The translations under genes were made by a program, and so were the position numbers. The notes under the pieces were generated by a model. It was not told where the DNA came from, searched no databases, and saw nothing but the letters and a program-made list of their open reading frames with translations. Positions 19,466 through 28,779 of a stretch of DNA of 64,000 nucleotides are shown here, one piece after another; positions within the stretch are counted from its first letter, which is position 1; every line of letters starts with the position of its first letter. This DNA is from Duffyella gerundensis (GTDB lineage Bacteria > Pseudomonadota > Gammaproteobacteria > Enterobacterales > Enterobacteriaceae): the NCBI RefSeq assembly GCF_001517405.1, contig NZ_LN907827.1, positions 2,176,587 through 2,240,586 on the forward strand, in the 5' to 3' direction.

Positions 19466-20902
19466 GTGTCCAATCCTGCTCCTCACTTTCCCCCCGCTTT
19501 TATCGATCTCATGCGTGACACCCTTGGCAATGACGCACAGCTGGCAGCGTTCCTGGCCATCAGCCAGCAGCCGCTGCGCCGCAGCCTGCGGGTCAACACC
19601 CTGAAAATCAGCGTGGTCGATTTTTTACAGCAGGTCAGTGGCTACGGCTGGCAGCTTGAGCCGATTCCCTGGTGTGCGGAAGGGTTCTGGATCCAGCGTG
19701 CGGAAGCGGATGAAGCATTGCCACTGGGTAGCGTGGCCGAGCACCTGAGCGGATTGTTCTATATTCAGGAAGCGAGTTCCATGCTGCCGGTCAGCGCGCT
19801 CATCGACCGCGTGCCGCAGCCTGAGACCGTGATGGACATGGCCGCCGCGCCCGGATCTAAAACCACCCAGCTGGCCGCGCTGATGCAAAATCAGGGGGCG
19901 ATTGTCGCCAACGAATTTTCCGCCAGTCGGGTCAAGGTACTGCACGCTAACCTCAGCCGCTGCGGCGTCAGCAACACCGCGCTGACCCATTTCGACGGTC
20001 GGGTATTTGGCGCCGCACTGCCGGAGCAGTTCGATGCCATTCTGCTGGATGCCCCCTGCTCCGGCGAAGGCGTGATCCGCAAGGACGCCGATGCGCTGCG
20101 CAACTGGTCGCTGGAGAGCACTCACGACATTGCCGCAACCCAGCGCGATCTGCTGGAAAGCGCTTTTCATGCCCTGAAGCCCGGCGGCACACTGGTGTAT
20201 TCCACCTGCACGCTGAATCGCATTGAGAACCAACAGGTGATCGAAGATTTGCTGCAGCGCTATCCGCAGGCGGTGGAAATTGACTCGCTGACGGGACTAT
20301 TTGCGGGTGCTGAACAGGCGCTGACGCCGGAAGGTTTTCTGCACGTTTTCCCCATGCTGTTCGACAGTGAAGGCTTTTTTGTCGCTCGTCTGCGCAAAAC
20401 CGCTGCGGTGGCCCCCTTGCCTGCGCCGCACTACAAACTGGGCAAACTGCCGTTTACGCCGGTGCCGCGCAAGCTGGTGGAGGATATCCGCCAGGCCGCT
20501 AAAAAGGTGGGTTTGTACTGGGAGGAGACGCAGGAACTGTGGCAGCGTGATAAAGAGCTGTGGCTTTTTCCCACGCCGATTGTGCCGATGCTGGCACGGG
20601 TGCGCTTTTCACGCATTGGCCTCAAACTGGCCGAGACGTTTCCCAAAGGCTACCGCTGGCAGCATGAAGCGATCGTCGCCCTTGCCAGCCCGCAGGCCAG
20701 CAACCGCGTTGAGCTGACGGAAGAACAGGCACATGAATGGTATCGCGGACGCGATGTTTACCCTGAGCAGCCGCTACCGGCTGATGAAGTGATCGTGACC
20801 TTTCAACAGCAGCCGCTGGGGCTGGCTAAAAAGGTCAATACGCGACTAAAGAACAGCTATCCGCGTGAGCTGGTACGCGACGGCAAACTGTTCCGCCTTT
20901 AA
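19466..20902 (+). CDS. rsmF: 16S rRNA m5C1407 methyltransferase RsmF
   Basis: Starting at the GTG at 19466 (TGGAAA upstream) the product is 478 aa, matching E. coli RsmF/YebU (479). The frame is open upstream through the letB terminator, which argues against an earlier start. It is a NOL1/NOP2/Sun-family m5C methyltransferase: SAM motif [14 protein letters not shown], and the two catalytic cysteines in LDAPCSGEG and YSTCTLN. A C-terminal PUA-like region completes the family. It methylates C1407 of 16S rRNA in assembled 30S subunits. Confidence 0.95.
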   Translation: MSNPAPHFPPAFIDLMRDTLGNDAQLAAFLAISQQPLRRSLRVNTLKISVVDFLQQVSGYGWQLEPIPWCAEGFWIQRAEADEALPLGSVAEHLSGLFYIQEASSMLPVSALIDRVPQPETVMDMAAAPGSKTTQLAALMQNQGAIVANEFSASRVKVLHANLSRCGVSNTALTHFDGRVFGAALPEQFDAILLDAPCSGEGVIRKDADALRNWSLESTHDIAATQRDLLESAFHALKPGGTLVYSTCTLNRIENQQVIEDLLQRYPQAVEIDSLTGLFAGAEQALTPEGFLHVFPMLFDSEGFFVARLRKTAAVAPLPAPHYKLGKLPFTPVPRKLVEDIRQAAKKVGLYWEETQELWQRDKELWLFPTPIVPMLARVRFSRIGLKLAETFPKGYRWQHEAIVALASPQASNRVELTEEQAHEWYRGRDVYPEQPLPADEVIVTFQQQPLGLAKKVNTRLKNSYPRELVRDGKLFRL

Positions 20903-20903
20903 C

Positions 20904-21551
20904 CTACTGTACCTGCACTAAAGTCAGCGTATTACCGAACACGGCGCCGGTATCGATGTAATGCACGTTACCGGCATCCAGCACCTTATCCAGCGGCGTA
21001 TGGCCGAAGTAAAAGGCATCAGCGCCTGCGATATCGCGCACAACGCCGCGCTGGATTTCACCAATGCGCGCCCGGCTCCAGACCACCTGCTGTTCATCTA
21101 CCGGCTGATCATAAGCATAATGATCGGCGGGATAATCGGCGTGCGCCACCACCACCACTCGCTCACCAAGTTGCAGGTGCACTATCAGCGGCAGTTTCGA
21201 GCAGCGCTTCAAAGCATGCCGCGCCGACACCATCGCCGCGCCTTTCATGCTCCAGAACCAGTTGCCGCCGTTGCGTTGCCACATTTCGCGTGAGCCGCCC
21301 GCTAACGCCTGCAGCGCCATCTCCTCATGATTGCCGCGCACGCTGCGAAACCAGGGTGCATCCAACAGCCGCAGGCAGCCAAGGCTGTCTGGCCCGCGGT
21401 CAATCAAATCGCCGACTGACACCAACAAATCCTTTTCGATATCAAAACCCTGCGCAATAAGCTGCGCATCCAGCAGGCTACGACAGCCGTGCAGATCGCC
21501 GACAATATAGATGTGTCGCCAGTGTTGACCGTTAAGCATTTGATACAGCAT
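20904..21551 (-). CDS. pphA: Serine/threonine protein phosphatase PphA
   Basis: A 215-aa metallophosphatase of the PrpA/PphA group, with the di-metal motifs GDLHG, GDLIDRGPDS and RGNHE near the N-terminus and the HTPL/GAVF region near the C-terminus (YIDTGAVFGNTLTLVQVQ). In E. coli PphA dephosphorylates proteins and signals misfolded protein to CpxR. It is convergent with rsmF with one base between the stop codons. E. coli has yebV and yebW here; they are absent. Confidence 0.92.
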   Translation of the reverse strand: MLYQMLNGQHWRHIYIVGDLHGCRSLLDAQLIAQGFDIEKDLLVSVGDLIDRGPDSLGCLRLLDAPWFRSVRGNHEEMALQALAGGSREMWQRNGGNWFWSMKGAAMVSARHALKRCSKLPLIVHLQLGERVVVVAHADYPADHYAYDQPVDEQQVVWSRARIGEIQRGVVRDIAGADAFYFGHTPLDKVLDAGNVHYIDTGAVFGNTLTLVQVQ

Positions 21552-21870
21552 GTCTTGAGCCTGCGCAGGATAATGAATGATGAAGATGACGTCGGGAATA
21601 TGCGCTTTACACTAAAGCAAAGTATCGCCAGCGCAACTGCGTCCGGCCCGTTCAACGTGCTGCTGGCGGCCATTAAAGGGGCGATTATCCATACCTGCCG
21701 ATAAGCAAAGCCTTATCCGGCGCGGTCTGGCACGGCATTAGCCGATCCAGTTATCACTTTGCCTGGCGTCTCACTATCAGAATTTGCCGCATAGATCACA
21801 GTGTGGAAACTTAGCCCCTGGCGGTTGACAACTGGCTGGAAAATCTACGCCCCTCTTCTACAGTTTAGCT
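21552..21870. other. Intergenic region between pphA and sdsR
   Basis: No gene seen. It must hold the pphA promoter (minus strand) and the sdsR promoter at its right end. Confidence 0.5.
21858..21864 (+). promoter_or_regulatory. Likely sigma-S type -10 element of sdsR
   Basis: CTACAGT lies 6 nt before the expected SdsR 5' end (21871) and fits the CTACaCT-like extended -10 preferred by sigma-S. SdsR transcription in E. coli and Salmonella is strictly sigma-S dependent. Confidence 0.55.
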
Positions 21871-21969
21871 GTAAGGCGAAGACGCCTGCGTAATGCCAAC
21901 TTTTAGCGCACGGCTCACCAAGAGCCATTTCCCTGGACCGGATACAGGAATCGTATTCGGTCTTTTTTT
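21871..21969 (+). ncRNA. sdsR: Small RNA SdsR (RyeB)
   Basis: About 99 nt matching the conserved enterobacterial sRNA SdsR/RyeB. It has a 5' hairpin AAGGCGAAGACGCCT, the conserved single-stranded stretch AATGCCAACTTTTAGCGCAC, a GGCTCACCAAGAGCC hairpin, AATTTCC-like TTTCCCTGGACC, and a terminator stem GACCGGATAC...GTATTCGGTC followed by seven U. SdsR is a stationary-phase Hfq/ProQ-associated sRNA that represses targets such as mutS and ompD. Its terminator supplies the left copy of the prophage att core. Confidence 0.9.
21953..21969 (+). repeat. attL core, 17-bp direct repeat in the sdsR terminator
   Basis: GTATTCGGTCTTTTTTT here and at 55134-55150 are identical. The left copy is the 3' arm and U tract of the SdsR terminator. 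The integrase gene ends 69 bp inside. The ryeA/ryeB locus is a documented prophage insertion hot spot in Salmonella. Confidence 0.88.
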
Positions 21970-22038
21970 GTTCGTTATTATAAAACAGTTACTTACAGCA
22001 AAAACAATCACTTAACGCTTATCCTGTTCTACTCTCTT

Positions 22039-23103
22039 CTACCCTGCCGGAACCTCTGCCGCCATTTTGCCGCCACTCTTTTGCGCCATGATTGCCAGAG
22101 GATTGCAGTGCACAGCATCCTCTAAATGACTCGGCGCAAAGTGCGCGTAGCGCATCGTCACGCGTATATCTGAGTGACCGAGAATACGCTGCAACACCAG
22201 AATGTTGCCCCCGGCCATCATAAAGTGGCTCGCGAAGCTGTGGCGCAGTACATGGCTCATTTGCCCTTCCGGCAATTCAATACCGGCAAGGCGAATCACT
22301 CGGTAGAACTGTCGGTAACATTCAGCAAAAAACCGCCCTTCTTTTGTGCTGAGCTGTTGATAGAGATCGGCGCTAATAGGAACTGTGCGGTTCTTTTTGC
22401 CTTTGGTATTGATGAAGGTGATTTTGCCAGGCGAGAGCTGCGTAGATTTGAGGTTAGCCGCTTCACTCCAGCGACAACCGGTCGAAAGGCACACTTTGAT
22501 GATGAGAGTGAGATCAGGATTGCCGTGCAGTTCACAAGCAGCAAAGAGCTTTTCAATCTGACTTTCTGTTAGCCAGGCCATCTCTTTTTCTGGCTGATCG
22601 AACTCACGGATATTTTTCAGTGGGTTGGGAAAGTTGATCTCGCCGAGTCGTTCCAGCTCATTGAATAAAGCGCGCAAGAAGGCATGTTCGCAGTTGATGG
22701 TTCCTGCTGATACCTGCAGGGATTTCTGGCTGGTCTTATATCCGTTTGCAATCAGCCCCTGCATACGACGATCGCGATAGTGGGCCCAATCGCGGGCGGT
22801 GATAGTGGATGCAATGGGGTTGCCCATTCCATTGCAGATGATATTGAGCTTACCGAGTCGCCCTTTCTTGTCGCTTAATGAGCAGCCGTGTAGCTTGTAC
22901 CAGAGATCTATTAGCTCGCTTAGCTTTCGAGTATCTTCTTTATCAGCCAGCCACGGCTTCGCTTTGGTTTCTTCCTGTGTGTACTGCTCGAACGCGATGG
23001 CTTCAGCGCGAGTTTTAAATTGCCTCCTGACCCGCTTGCCTTCTCGTCCGTTGAGATAGCATTCACATAACCACTTTCCTGTACTTAGCTTTCTGATCGC
23101 CAT
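22039..23103 (-). CDS. int: Tyrosine integrase of the prophage
   Basis: A 354-aa tyrosine recombinase. The catalytic residues are visible: R211 (STGCRWSEA), Lys in the NTKGKKNRTVP beta-hairpin (about 234-237), H284 and R287 (HVLRHSF), H310 (LGHSD) and the nucleophile Y319 (TMRYAHF). The N-terminal arm-binding region starts IRKLSTGKWLCECYLNGR, as in P2-type integrases. Transcribed toward attL. A consensus LexA box sits 28 bp upstream of the start codon, and a GGGGG tract lies just before the ATG. Confidence 0.95.
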   Translation of the reverse strand: MAIRKLSTGKWLCECYLNGREGKRVRRQFKTRAEAIAFEQYTQEETKAKPWLADKEDTRKLSELIDLWYKLHGCSLSDKKGRLGKLNIICNGMGNPIASTITARDWAHYRDRRMQGLIANGYKTSQKSLQVSAGTINCEHAFLRALFNELERLGEINFPNPLKNIREFDQPEKEMAWLTESQIEKLFAACELHGNPDLTLIIKVCLSTGCRWSEAANLKSTQLSPGKITFINTKGKKNRTVPISADLYQQLSTKEGRFFAECYRQFYRVIRLAGIELPEGQMSHVLRHSFASHFMMAGGNILVLQRILGHSDIRVTMRYAHFAPSHLEDAVHCNPLAIMAQKSGGKMAAEVPAG

Positions 23104-23440
23104 AATGCCCCCGGCAAAAGGGCAAAAATACTGTATATAATAACAGCCATCAATATTTATTTAGCTCTTAACATACATGTTTATAAGTATAGCTTATGCT
23201 ATGTGTGCTTTATGTACTTCAAGAGGACTCAACAAGCAGTATGTTTAAAAAAGGAAGAAGTTATTAATTGAAAGTATATGGAGATACATGGCATCATGGA
23301 TTTAATGTTTTTTTAACAGCGATTTTACGCCTTAATATATTCTCTATAAAATCAAAAATAAAAAACTATTATAATAAAAAGTTCATTTATTTTTATTAAA
23401 TATCCTACCATTCGATTGTGATTTTTACAAAGAGGTGAAA
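23104..23440. other. AT-rich divergent region between int and the RipA-like gene
   Basis: Very AT-rich, no coding potential. It holds the int promoter with its LexA box (23131-23146) and, at the right end, an AGAGG ribosome-binding site for the gene starting at 23441. Confidence 0.6.
23131..23146 (-). promoter_or_regulatory. LexA (SOS) box upstream of int
   Basis: CTGTATATAATAACAG conforms fully to CTGT-N8-ACAG and is preceded by TA, giving most of the TACTGTATATATATACAGTA consensus. Its position 28-43 bp before the int start codon suggests that integrase expression rises on DNA damage. Confidence 0.8.
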
Positions 23441-24169
23441 ATGAGTAGTCAGAACCATTCCATGAATGATAATTTAACAGATCAGAACATACCAATACAT
23501 TTACATGAACACATGACGAGTCAGAAAAAATATTTCCTCATACTCTTGAAGAAAGATTTTACTGATATTAATACTATATTTACTGTTGAGGACAAAGAGA
23601 AAATAAAAGAAGCTTACAATAAAGCACATCATATTCGGGAATATGAAATTAGTTTATTTTGGTCGCGACTTAATTATCTTTGGGCAATAAATGCAGTATT
23701 ATTTGCAGCTTGGGGAATAGTAATTAATGGAATGCTGGCGCAGCCTAACTTCGATGCAATTCAACCTAAACAATATGTTATTTTATTTATCATTTCAATT
23801 TTTGGCTTAGCTTTATCATATATCTCTCACCTTATAACCCAAGCTGGTAAGCATTGGCAAGAAGTCTGGGAGTATCATGTATACCTTCTTGAGCCGTTTG
23901 TATCAGGTTGTCTCTATCAAATGCCATTTTACAAGTCCATTAAAAAACCTTCTATAAGCAGATCTATATCTATATTTTACTATATTATAATTTTCACTTG
24001 GATTTTTTCAGCAGTTCTTTCTGCTATTGTTCCATTTTACAATAATAGCTTAATACTTTTGGTTGAAAGTTTTGCGGGAATAATTTTATTACTGACTGTA
24101 TTTTTTATTGATCGTTACGTTAGAAAAGCATCAATAAAAGACATAAGCATCCATGACACCTCTGATTAA
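23441..24169 (+). CDS. RipA-like membrane protein, prophage cargo
   Basis: From the ATG at 23441 (AGAGG 5 nt upstream) a 242-aa protein. A soluble N-terminus is followed by the segment HHIREYEISLFWSRLNYLWA leading into two membrane helices, a loop with KHWQEVWEYHVYLLEPFVSG, and two more helices near the C-terminus. This pattern resembles the RipA-family octameric membrane proteins (named after Francisella RipA), but the match is from memory. Base composition is far more AT-rich than the phage core genes. It sits between int and ogr on the opposite strand, the typical placement of a lysogenic-conversion or anti-phage gene. Confidence 0.6.
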   Translation: MSSQNHSMNDNLTDQNIPIHLHEHMTSQKKYFLILLKKDFTDINTIFTVEDKEKIKEAYNKAHHIREYEISLFWSRLNYLWAINAVLFAAWGIVINGMLAQPNFDAIQPKQYVILFIISIFGLALSYISHLITQAGKHWQEVWEYHVYLLEPFVSGCLYQMPFYKSIKKPSISRSISIFYYIIIFTWIFSAVLSAIVPFYNNSLILLVESFAGIILLLTVFFIDRYVRKASIKDISIHDTSD

Positions 24170-24336
24170 ACTCCCAGGAATTTTGAGGGTTGATAGCAAC
24201 ATTTGTAGCCCTCATTATTTCCTAGAGTTTTCATTAAAAAACCTATTTCATTTGATAGAATTAACTAAATTACAACTTCTCTGCTATTTCAAACTAATGT
24301 ATTTATTTTTATAAAACCTCAATTTCATGAGCTTAA

Positions 24337-24555
24337 TTAGTGCAGCAGAGAGGGTTGCCTTTCGTGGCTGATAAAGAGCGGCACCTTATTAACTGTCCCC
24401 GGTGAGACAATCATTGCTGCCACTGACTCATGAGTTTTGAAGGTGCAGCTGCAATTGATGTTTTGGCACTGGTGATAACGCTCTTTGGTTTCTTTAGAAA
24501 TATAGCGGCTGCTCTTAGCGTGAGCGGCGGTCTGGCACAGCGGGCAATGCATCAT
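24337..24555 (-). CDS. ogr: Ogr/Delta zinc-finger activator of late genes
   Basis: 72 aa from MMHCPLCQTAAHAKSSRYIS, almost superimposable on P2 Ogr. The zinc ligands are C4, C7, C30 and C35 (CPLC ... CQNINC). Ogr binds upstream of phage late promoters and recruits RNA polymerase through the alpha subunit. The start at 24555 with AGGAATAAAAACA upstream is preferred to the longer in-frame start at 24597. Lies beyond gene D, as in P2. Confidence 0.95.
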   Translation of the reverse strand: MMHCPLCQTAAHAKSSRYISKETKERYHQCQNINCSCTFKTHESVAAMIVSPGTVNKVPLFISHERQPSLLH

Positions 24556-24626
24556 TGTTTTTATTCCTGAAGCAAACAGGTCGGAAGATGTTTGCATTTT
24601 AATAACAAAACTTGAGATTGCAAACC

Positions 24627-25814
24627 TTAGTTTGCTTTTTCATCTTCAGTTTCTTCATCGTCGCTTTCAGCTTGATATTCCACATCAGAAAGCAGCACTT
24701 CAAAATCCAGCGTCGTCGTGTAGCCGCTGCCGTTCAGGCTGTGCGTGACCTTGCTGATAAGCCACGGCTGCGCATCGATAACCGACTTAAACCCGCTCAC
24801 CTGCACCGGCGTCTCAGGGAACAGGTCGGCGCGTCCCAGCGCCAGCGTGATCGAGAACTCCGCAACACCGCGCTGCAGCTTGTCCCACTTTGCCTTTGCG
24901 GCCCGCATGGCGGCCGCTTTAGTGGCGTAAACCGTGGTCAGCGTAAACACGTTATCCTCGCTACCCGCCAGATAGTCGCCTTCTTTTGCCTCGGGCGTTT
25001 TGGTAGTGGTTGCCTTTTTTTTCTTCGCGGCCGGATGCTCCAGCGCACGCAGGTGTTTCTCTTTCGCCCTGCGTTTGAGCTTCACCTTTTTCGGCTTCGG
25101 GTCTTTGGTATGCAGCCAGCTGGCCGACACGCCGGTGTAGGCGCCACGGTCGGCAATGCTGAAGCTGTGCCGGTCGCCGTCCTGGCGGGTAAGGGTCAGC
25201 TGCGGGATCGGCTTGCCGCTGACAGTTACGCCGTTGCCGGGGCGCAGGAACAGCAGCCGCCCGGCCTTTACCGCCGCCACCGCGCCGTACAGCGTGGCCA
25301 GCCGTGTCAGAAAGCTGGCGTCGGTTTCCTGCGTCTGGTCGATGTGCGCCACCGTCATCCCGGCAAAGCCTTCCGCCAGCTGCGGCGTGAGTTTGTTGCG
25401 CTCGGCTATCTGCTTCACCACCTCGCCCAGCGTGGTGCCGTGATACGACACCTCCCGGCGTGAGTTGAGCGTGCCGCGAAAGTCGGCGCTGCGGGCGCGG
25501 ATGGTCAGGGTATCCGGCGCGCCGTGGTGCTCCACCTCGTCAACCGTAAATTCGCCCTTGCCGGTGAGCGGCTGCCCCTTCCACCCAAGGAACAGCTTCA
25601 GCACCGCGCCGCGCACCGGCATCGCCAGCTGGCCGTCGGCGTCGTCCAGCTCGATGTCCAGCTGGTCGGCCTCAAAGCCGCGGTTGTCGGTGAGCGTCAG
25701 CGACAGCAGGCGCGCGCGCAGGTTGGCCGTGACGTCCTTTGCGTTCACCGTCAGCATAAAGTCGGGCGCCAGCTGCGCCCCGGCCTGCACCGGCAGGCTG
25801 CTGATGCCCGTCAT
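24627..25814 (-). CDS. D: Phage tail protein gpD (baseplate hub)
   Basis: 395-aa P2 gpD homologue (late control/phage tail D family), the hub that caps the tail tube, equivalent to T4 gp27/Mu gp44. Recognisable segments include ADQLDIELDDADG and GTTLGEVVKQIAERN. It carries a Lys-rich insertion around residues 235-275 and an acidic C-terminal tail. ATGA overlap with U shows translational coupling in the FETUD operon. Confidence 0.93.
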   Translation of the reverse strand: MTGISSLPVQAGAQLAPDFMLTVNAKDVTANLRARLLSLTLTDNRGFEADQLDIELDDADGQLAMPVRGAVLKLFLGWKGQPLTGKGEFTVDEVEHHGAPDTLTIRARSADFRGTLNSRREVSYHGTTLGEVVKQIAERNKLTPQLAEGFAGMTVAHIDQTQETDASFLTRLATLYGAVAAVKAGRLLFLRPGNGVTVSGKPIPQLTLTRQDGDRHSFSIADRGAYTGVSASWLHTKDPKPKKVKLKRRAKEKHLRALEHPAAKKKKATTTKTPEAKEGDYLAGSEDNVFTLTTVYATKAAAMRAAKAKWDKLQRGVAEFSITLALGRADLFPETPVQVSGFKSVIDAQPWLISKVTHSLNGSGYTTTLDFEVLLSDVEYQAESDDEETEDEKAN

Positions 25815-26338
25815 GATAAAAACCCGCCCACGGATGAAATCAGGTTGCCCGCCGCCGACTGCGCGCTGCTGATGGCCGACGTGACCTGGCCCGGCAGATT
25901 ACCGGCGCCGCTTATCAGCCCGTCGGCCTGTTTTTTCAGGTCGCCGAACATGGCGATCAGCGACTCGTCCACGCGCTTCAGGTTCAGGGTGAACAGGATT
26001 TTCCTGGCGCTTCCGTCGCTGAAAAACTCGCTGTGCGTGGTCGCGTAGTTCTCCACCACGTACATACCGAAGATGGTGCCGTTACCGCCAATCAGCGGCC
26101 ACGCCCGGCCCTCGTCGGCCAGCAGCTTAAGCGTGAGCAGCGAGACGGCACCGCCGGTAATCTCCGGGCGCAGCTCGCCCGACAGCGTAATTTTCTCATC
26201 GCCCACGCCGGTAAACTGCGCCGACGCCCGCTGGCCAACGCGGCTGTTGGTTGGCCAGCGGTAATCGATGCTCTGCTGCAGCTCCGCATAGGGCAGCGTC
26301 TGGCGCATAAACGGCATCATGCCGTAAATCATCATCAT
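25811..26338 (-). CDS. U: Phage tail terminator gpU
   Basis: About 175 aa. The core (FMRQTLPYAELQQSIDYRW; GRAWPLIGGNGTIFGMYVVE; LKRVDESLIAMFGDLKKQ) matches P2 gpU, a tail protein. The start at 26338 (three consecutive Met codons, GGGA upstream) is preferred; an in-frame ATG at 26350 would overlap T by 10 bases. Confidence 0.92.
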   Translation of the reverse strand: MMMIYGMMPFMRQTLPYAELQQSIDYRWPTNSRVGQRASAQFTGVGDEKITLSGELRPEITGGAVSLLTLKLLADEGRAWPLIGGNGTIFGMYVVENYATTHSEFFSDGSARKILFTLNLKRVDESLIAMFGDLKKQADGLISGAGNLPGQVTSAISSAQSAAGNLISSVGGFLS

Positions 26339-26340
26339 GT

Positions 26341-28779
26341 TTATTCCCATCCCATTTTACTGCGCTGCTGTGCCTGCCGGTTGCGCTGCTCACGCGCCTG
26401 ATGCTCTGCCATCAGCGCCAGCGCGTCGTCTTTGGTCATGCCCGGATGCATGTTGATTTCATACTGATAGCTGTTCTGGCTCTGGTCGCTGTAACCGGGA
26501 TTGGCGGCGGGCGTGATTACGGGCCTGTACGGACCGCCGGTAGCGTTCAGGCTCTGCTGCAGGCCGCCCGGCGCCGCGTCGTCATGCTCCGGAATTTTGT
26601 CCTTCAGGCCGTCCGATTTGGTGTCGATGATGCCGAGCTTGTCCAGCACCCAGTCGATGCCGCTGCGCAGCTGGTCTAGCGCCTGCCCCGGAATCTTCAG
26701 CGCGTCGGCCAGCATGTTGCCGAACCTTTTACCCATGTCTCCGGCGGTGGCCAGCTCCGCCTGCGTGGATTTCACCGGCTCCAGCAGCTTTCCAAACCAG
26801 TCCCACAGCGCCTTAACCTTTTCCGTCACCCAGTCAAACACCGGCTTCAGCGTGCCGAACGACTCGCCGATCGGCCCCATCGCGGCGGCGAAGCCCTCCG
26901 CCACGCCCGCGATAAAGACACTTATCGGCTCCCAGTATTTGCGGATGAGCAGCGCCCCGGCCACGATGGCGGCGGCAACGGCCACCACGGGCAGCGTTAT
27001 CAGCCCGAGCGCGCCGGTAATGGCGCCGCCCGCAATGCTGAATCCGGTGGCCAGCAGCCCGGCCCCGGCGATGATGGCGTTAATGCCCGCCATCACCGGC
27101 CACGCAATCAGCCCAATGGCGCCCAGCACGCCCACGAAAATCAGCCCGGCCACGGCCGCTCTGGCGATGCCGCCAGCCAGCTCGGGGTTGGCCTGTATCC
27201 ATTTATCCACCGTCAGCAAAAATGCGGTGGTGTCCTGCGTCAGCTGGCGCAGGGTGCCGTCGAGCTGGTCATAAAGGTCGGTGCCGATGGCCTCCTGCGC
27301 CGACTGCAGTTCTTTAAAGTCGCCGCCGAGGTTGTCCTGCTGCACCTTAACCAGCGCGCCCGTACTGCCGTCCGACTGCTGAAAGGTTTTCGTCAGGTCG
27401 TCCAGCAGCCCGCTTGTGGCACCCTTCATCAGCGTGACCGCCGAGGAGGCGGCCTCTTCGCCGAAGATGGTCTTCAGGTACTCCGCCTGCTGCGCCGTGC
27501 CGAGCTTATTTTTCTCAAAGGATTTCTGCATTTCCTTAAGGATGGTGAAGAACGGTCGCATGTTTCCCTTACTGTCCGCGGTCTTCACGCCCAGCTCTTT
27601 AATCGCTTTGAACGCCTCGCCGGTCGGCGCCTGCACGCGCAGCAGCATGGCGCGCACGCCCGTCCCGGCCATGCTGCCGGTGGTGCCCTCCTTCGCCAGC
27701 GCGCCGATCATCGCCGTGGTCTGCTCGACGCTCACGCCCGCGTTTTTCGCCACCGGGGCGATGTAGGTCAGGGCGTCGTTGAGGCCGTCGAAGTCCGCCG
27801 CCGTTTTGTTCAGCGTTGCCGATATCACGTCGCCCAGGTGCGCCACCTGGCTGTTGGCGAGGCCGAAGGCGTTTTTGGTGCTCATCAGCAGCCTGGCGCT
27901 TTCTTCCATCGTCCGGTTGTTGGCCAGCGACATGTTGAGCGTGACCGGCGTTGCCGCCCTGATGTCGTCAACCGTGCCGCCCGACTTGGCGATGATGATC
28001 TGCGCCTGCGCGGCGTCGTTGGCCGACGCGGCGGTGTTGTCGCCGATGCTGCGCGCCTGCGTCCTCAGCGACTGAAATTCGGGCGAGGCTTTATCCACGC
28101 CGAGCGTGGCCTGCAGCGTGGAGTTGGCCAGCGCAAAGTCGTAGCCGGGACGCAGCACTGACGACGCTGCCACGGCGCCCACGGTGGCCGCCCCGACACC
28201 GGCCGCGCCGACGTTGCGCACGCCCGCGGACAGCGCCTGCCCGCGGCGGTAGCGCTCGCTGATGTGGTTCAGCCTTTCCTGCTGCTGGTTCAGGCGCTGC
28301 AGTTCCTGCCGCTGGCGGCTCAGGCTCAGCGTGGCCTGCGCGGCCTCGCTTCTCAGGCGCTGCTGCTCGCTGCTCAGCCTCCGGGTGGAAATGCCCGCGG
28401 CGTTTAGTGCCTCACGCTGCTGCTGCACGCTCAGGCGCAGGCTGTTAGTTTTGGTCTGCAGGGCGGCGGCGGCCTGCCGGGCCTTCTCCAGCTCCCGCGC
28501 CTGCGCCGCCGTGGGGCGGGCGGTGCTCCTGAAGGCCACCGCGAGCGCGGCCGCCTCGTCTTTCGCGTTCTTCAGCTTCTGTTGCGTCACGGCAAGCTGG
28601 CTGCTTGTCCGCCGGAATCCGTCGATTTTTGACGCCTGCGCGTCCAGCTGCTTCAACCGGTCCTGTGTCTCGCGGATGCCGCCCGACAGCCGGGTGGTTT
28701 CGTTGCGGATGGCCTTAAACGGGCGCGTCGCCTGGTCTACCGCCTTCAGCAGCACCTGCAGCTTAAGGTTATTGCTCAT
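26341..28779 (-). CDS. T: Tail tape measure protein gpT
   Basis: 812 aa (P2 gpT 815). N-terminal helical/coiled-coil region rich in Gln and Arg (residues about 15-190), then the TP901-type tape-measure core (SANDAAQAQIIIAKSGGTVDD; NRTMEESARLL) and long hydrophobic helices (about 530-620) that may enter the host membrane at injection. Sets tail length. Overlaps the E' frame by 11 bases. Confidence 0.95.
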   Translation of the reverse strand: MSNNLKLQVLLKAVDQATRPFKAIRNETTRLSGGIRETQDRLKQLDAQASKIDGFRRTSSQLAVTQQKLKNAKDEAAALAVAFRSTARPTAAQARELEKARQAAAALQTKTNSLRLSVQQQREALNAAGISTRRLSSEQQRLRSEAAQATLSLSRQRQELQRLNQQQERLNHISERYRRGQALSAGVRNVGAAGVGAATVGAVAASSVLRPGYDFALANSTLQATLGVDKASPEFQSLRTQARSIGDNTAASANDAAQAQIIIAKSGGTVDDIRAATPVTLNMSLANNRTMEESARLLMSTKNAFGLANSQVAHLGDVISATLNKTAADFDGLNDALTYIAPVAKNAGVSVEQTTAMIGALAKEGTTGSMAGTGVRAMLLRVQAPTGEAFKAIKELGVKTADSKGNMRPFFTILKEMQKSFEKNKLGTAQQAEYLKTIFGEEAASSAVTLMKGATSGLLDDLTKTFQQSDGSTGALVKVQQDNLGGDFKELQSAQEAIGTDLYDQLDGTLRQLTQDTTAFLLTVDKWIQANPELAGGIARAAVAGLIFVGVLGAIGLIAWPVMAGINAIIAGAGLLATGFSIAGGAITGALGLITLPVVAVAAAIVAGALLIRKYWEPISVFIAGVAEGFAAAMGPIGESFGTLKPVFDWVTEKVKALWDWFGKLLEPVKSTQAELATAGDMGKRFGNMLADALKIPGQALDQLRSGIDWVLDKLGIIDTKSDGLKDKIPEHDDAAPGGLQQSLNATGGPYRPVITPAANPGYSDQSQNSYQYEINMHPGMTKDDALALMAEHQAREQRNRQAQQRSKMGWE

